In this document: piece by piece, positions 5,341-8,016 of the stretch
Layout of the letters: each line of letters begins with the position of its first letter
Numbering within the stretch: the first letter of the stretch is position 1
Source of the DNA: an uncultured Clostridia bacterium
Lineage (GTDB): Bacteria > Bacillota > Clostridia > Oscillospirales > Acutalibacteraceae
Direction: 5' to 3'
DNA length: 8,016 nt
Assembly (NCBI GenBank): GCA_947626485.1
Contig: CANQSG010000092.1
Location: 1 to 8,016 of the forward strand
The notes under the pieces: generated by a model
The model's input: only the letters and a program-made list of their open reading frames with translations
What the model was told of the DNA's origin: nothing
The model's database searches: none
Position numbers and translations under genes: made by a program

Positions 5341-6661
5341 TTGACGATGAACCACACCTATCCCGACCCGAACGCCGCCATCCGGGCGCTCAGCGCGCTC
5401 TGTGAGGCACGCGGCAAAATCGACCCGGCGCTCTATGCCGCGCACGACGTCAAGCGCGGCCTGCGCGACATCAACGGCAAGGGCGTTTTGGCAGGGTTGA
5501 CCGATATTTCCGAAATTCGCCAGAACAAGATCGTGGACGGGCAGACCGTACCCTGTGAAGGAAAATTGTTTTATCGCGGCATCAACGTCGAGACCCTGAT
5601 CGACGGCTTTTTGAAGGACGGGCGCTACGGCTTCGAGGAGGTCGTTTACCTGCTGCTCTTCGGCAGCCTGCCCGACCGCGAAACGCTCGAATGCTTCCGG
5701 AATCTGCTCGCGAGCTACCGCACGCTGCCGACGAATTTTGTCCGCGACGTCATATTAAAGGCGCCGAGCGGGGATATTATGAATGCGCTGGCGCGCGGCG
5801 TGCTGACCCTCTTTTCCTATGACCCGAATGCCGACGACATTTCGCTCGAAAACGTCCTGCGGCAGTGCTTACAGCTCATCGCCGTTTTCCCGATGCTCTC
5901 GGTCTACGGGTATCAGTCTTACAGTCACTACTGCGAGGGCAAGAGCCTCTATATCCACGCGCCCGACCCGACGATGTCGACGGCAGAAAATATCCTGCTG
6001 ATGCTGCGGCCGGACAGCAAATTCACCGCGCTCGAAGCGCAACAATTCCACCTTCACGACGCGGGTCGTCACCTCCTCGGGCACCGATACCTATTCGGTC
6101 GTCGCGGCGGCGCTCGGCTCGCTCAAAGGCCCGAAGCACGGCGGCGCGAACATCAAGGTCGTGCAGATGTTCGACGATATCAAGGCGAACGTGCGCGACT
6201 GGACGGACGACGAGGAGATCTCCGCCTATCTGACCCGCATCCTCAACAAGGACGCCTTCGACCGTTCCGGCTTAATTTACGGCATGGGGCACGCCGTTTA
6301 TTCCATCTCCGACCCCCGCGCGGTGGTGCTGCGCGGCTTCGTCGAGCGGCTCTCGCAGGAAAAGGGGCACGAGGCGGAATATCAGCTTTACAGTCGCATC
6401 GAACGGCTTGCGCCGCAGGTCATCGGCGCCCAGCGCAAGATCTACAAGGGCGTCAGTGCCAACGTCGATTTTTACAGCGGCTTTGCCTACCGGATGCTCG
6501 ACCTGCCCTGCGAGCTCTACACCCCGATCTTCGCCATCGCCCGCATCGCCGGCTGGAGCGCCCACCGGCTCGAGGAATTGGCGGGCGGCGGCAAAATCAT
6601 CCGCCCGGCTTATTTGAGCGTCAGCCGGGAGCAGGAATACCTGCCGCTCGACGCGCGCTGA
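5341..6661 (+). pseudogene. gltA: Citrate synthase, interrupted by an internal frame-shifting deletion at 6040
   Basis: Citrate synthase condenses acetyl-CoA and oxaloacetate to citrate, here probably feeding 2-oxoglutarate and glutamate synthesis. The N-terminal 233 residues (5341-6039) include LFYRGINVETLIDGF and end at LRPDSKFTALEA. The C-terminal 206 residues continue in the +1 frame (6041-6661), starting NNSTFTTRVVTSSGTDTYS. They contain GPKHGGAN (second active-site His), YGMGHAVYSISDPRA (active-site Asp) and WSAHRLEEL. Family members have about 16 residues between these parts, including an HAEHGGG-type motif with the first active-site His. Only one base (C6040) is present there, implying loss of about 47 nt. 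With the gap filled the protein would be near 455 residues, the usual length for this clade. As given, frame 1 runs on out of frame to 6819, so no active enzyme can form. Both halves look well conserved, so the lesion is recent or an assembly error. Confidence 0.88.
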
Positions 6662-6683
6662 CGGCGCAAAAAGGAGTTTTTGT

Positions 6684-7400
6684 ATGTTGTATTATTACGG
6701 GATCGACTGGACGTATATCATCCTCGTCCTGCCGGCGGTGCTCTTTTCGCTTTGGGCGAGCGGGCGGGTCAACCGCGTGTTTCGCAAGTATTCCGACGTC
6801 TACTCCCGCAGCGGCGTGACCGGGTTTGACGCGGCGCGCCGGGTGCTCGACGCCAACGGCCTGTACGACGTTCGCATCGAGCGCGTCGCGGGCAATCTGA
6901 CCGACCATTTCGACCCGAAAGCGCGGGTCATCCGGCTGTCCGACGGCGTTTATTCGAGCAGCTCGGTCGCCGCCATCGGCGTCGCCTCCCACGAGGCGGG
7001 GCACGCCATCCAGCACGCGGTCGGCTACAAGCCCATCCGCCTGCGCACGGCGATCGTCCCGATCACGAATTTCGGTTCGAAGCTCTCGATCCCGCTGATC
7101 CTCGTCGGACTGCTGCTGTCCTCCTTCGGGCAGGCGTTCGCCGTCCTCGCCTACCTCGGCGTCGCCTGTTTCTCGCTCTGCGTGATCTTTCAGCTCGTGA
7201 CGCTGCCGACCGAATTTGACGCCAGCCGCCGCGCCCTGCGCGCCATCACCGACACCGGCCTGCTCGCCGACGACGAGGTGACCGGCTCGCGCAAGGTGCT
7301 TTCCGCCGCCGCCATGACCTACGTCGCCGCGCTGGCGGTCGCCTTCGCCCAGCTGCTGCGGCTGCTCGCCCTCGTCAACCGCTCCAACAACCGGCGGTAA
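6684..7400 (+). CDS. yugP: YugP-family membrane zinc metallopeptidase (Zn_peptidase_2)
   Basis: A 238-residue integral membrane protein of the YugP family, whose length is normally about 220-240. It has an N-terminal membrane helix (about 8-26), the zinc-binding HEAGH motif at residues 103-107 within ASHEAGHAIQHAVGYKP, two hydrophobic helices at about 133-174, the downstream TEFDASRRA motif (176-184), whose Glu177 is the likely third zinc ligand, and a final helix near 212-231. All metalloprotease residues are present, so it is probably active. The physiological substrate of YugP is not established to my knowledge. AAGGAG at 6671-6676 lies 7 nt before the ATG. The gene begins 22 nt after the citrate synthase stop with no terminator between, so it is probably co-transcribed with it. 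Followed by a strong terminator. Confidence 0.93.
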   Translation: MLYYYGIDWTYIILVLPAVLFSLWASGRVNRVFRKYSDVYSRSGVTGFDAARRVLDANGLYDVRIERVAGNLTDHFDPKARVIRLSDGVYSSSSVAAIGVASHEAGHAIQHAVGYKPIRLRTAIVPITNFGSKLSIPLILVGLLLSSFGQAFAVLAYLGVACFSLCVIFQLVTLPTEFDASRRALRAITDTGLLADDEVTGSRKVLSAAAMTYVAALAVAFAQLLRLLALVNRSNNRR

Positions 7401-7419
7401 CACGGACAAAAAAGCAGCA

Positions 7420-7456
7420 GCGCGATCCCAAGAAACGGGATCGCGCCATTTTTTTT
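7420..7456. terminator. Strong Rho-independent terminator after yugP, possibly bidirectional
   Basis: A perfect 10-bp GC-rich stem pairs GCGCGATCCC (7420-7429) with GGGATCGCGC (7437-7446) across a 7-nt loop. CA and eight T residues (7449-7456) follow on the plus strand. On the minus strand the hairpin is followed by CTGCTGC and six T, so it may also end lysA, whose stop lies at 7470-7472. Confidence 0.92.
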
Positions 7457-7469
7457 GCACTGAAATGAC

Positions 7470-8016
7470 TTAAAGATCGTTGCGGATCAAGTCCTCATAG
7501 CTTTCGCGGCGGATGATCTCGCGCGCTTCGCCGTCGCGCAGGAAGACGGCGGCGGGGCGCGGAATGCGGTTGTAATTGCTCGCCATCGAATAGTTATAGG
7601 CGCCGGTCGCAAGCACCGCAAGCAGGTCGCCGGGGTGGGGCGTCTGCATCGCGGCGTGCTCTTGAATGAGGTCGCCGCTTTCACAGCATTTGCCCGCGAC
7701 GGTGGCGACAAAATCGCGCGGCTCGCCCGCCCGGTTGGCGACGACGACCTCATACGGCGCCTGATAAAGCGCGTAACGCGGGTTGTCGGTCATGCCGCCG
7801 TCGACCGAGACATAGGTGCGCACGTCGGGGATCTCCTTGACCGCGCCGACGCGGTACAGCGTGGCGGTCGCGGCGCCGACGATCGAGCGGCCGGGTTCGA
7901 GATAGAGCTGCGGCATCGGATAATTTTTCGCCGCCGCAGCGGTGCGCAGCGCGTCCGCCATACGGGCGATCGTCTCGGAAAAGACGCCGGGGCGGTCGCT
8001 TTCCTGATATCGGATG
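7470..8016 (-). CDS. lysA: Diaminopimelate decarboxylase, C-terminal part (5' end outside window)
   Basis: LysA is a PLP enzyme that decarboxylates meso-diaminopimelate to L-lysine, the last step of lysine synthesis, in the cytoplasm. About 181 residues are visible, against roughly 420 for the whole protein. The frame remains open to the window edge (IRYQESDRPG at the start), so the ATG at 7961 is internal. Motifs in order are LYLEPGRSIVG (substrate/PLP-phosphate region), VSVDGGMTDNPRYALYQA, the catalytic-cysteine motif CCESGDLI, and GAYNYSMASNYNRIPRPA, whose Tyr contacts PLP. These distinguish it from ornithine and arginine decarboxylases of the same fold. The stop is TAA at 7472-7470, 13 nt from the terminator T-run. 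Promoter and upstream neighbours are not visible. Confidence 0.95.
   Translation of the reverse strand, partial: IRYQESDRPGVFSETIARMADALRTAAAAKNYPMPQLYLEPGRSIVGAATATLYRVGAVKEIPDVRTYVSVDGGMTDNPRYALYQAPYEVVVANRAGEPRDFVATVAGKCCESGDLIQEHAAMQTPHPGDLLAVLATGAYNYSMASNYNRIPRPAAVFLRDGEAREIIRRESYEDLIRNDL

Noticed and set aside
6031..6050. Programmed ribosomal frameshift within citrate synthase
   Set aside because: There is no slippery site, and shifting frame would still leave out about 15 residues including the catalytic histidine segment.
6621..7460. 279-codon open frame on the minus strand opposite yugP
   Set aside because: It covers the yugP gene and its terminator, has no recognisable domain, and its low-complexity charged composition is that of a shadow frame.

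Overview
The window looks like chromosomal DNA from a GC-rich, low-pathway-density member of the Clostridia (Oscillospirales/Ruminococcaceae-like). This is an inference. It rests on strong AGGAGG-type ribosome binding sites, GTG and TTG starts, sigma-A-type promoters in short AT-rich gaps, and Firmicutes-type protein families (BioY, YugP, a Clostridia-style BirA and citrate synthase). I see no mobile element, CRISPR array, tRNA or rRNA. The content is mostly housekeeping metabolism.

Layout. (1) 2-733, plus strand: the C-terminal two thirds of nagA (N-acetylglucosamine-6-phosphate deacetylase), cut by the left edge and followed by a hairpin terminator shared with the convergent gene. (2) 813-2329, minus strand: a birA-bioY operon for biotin-protein ligase/repressor and biotin uptake. 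The genes overlap by 4 nt. A good promoter sits at 2397-2425, with a candidate BirA operator over its -35 box at 2419-2451. (3) 2468-5109, plus strand: a divergent operon encoding a TetR-family regulator, a GT4 glycosyltransferase coupled to it by a 4-nt overlap, and a PlsC-type acyltransferase 3 nt further on. This is plausibly a self-regulated membrane (glyco)lipid cassette. It ends in a hairpin terminator at 5160-5195. (4) 5239-7400, plus strand: citrate synthase, then a YugP-type membrane zinc peptidase 22 nt downstream, probably one transcript, ending in a strong terminator at 7420-7456. (5) 7470-8016, minus strand: the C-terminal part of lysA (diaminopimelate decarboxylase), cut by the right edge.

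The most notable point is that citrate synthase is broken as given. About 47 nt appear to be missing at position 6040. The loss shifts the reading frame and removes the segment that carries the first active-site histidine, while coding on both sides is otherwise intact. This is either a very recent inactivating deletion or an assembly/sequencing error. The other points of interest are regulatory: the BirA operator/promoter overlap, a 16-bp perfect palindrome ahead of citrate synthase, and repeated AAAGGTC motifs around the tetR promoter. I found no convincing undescribed system.
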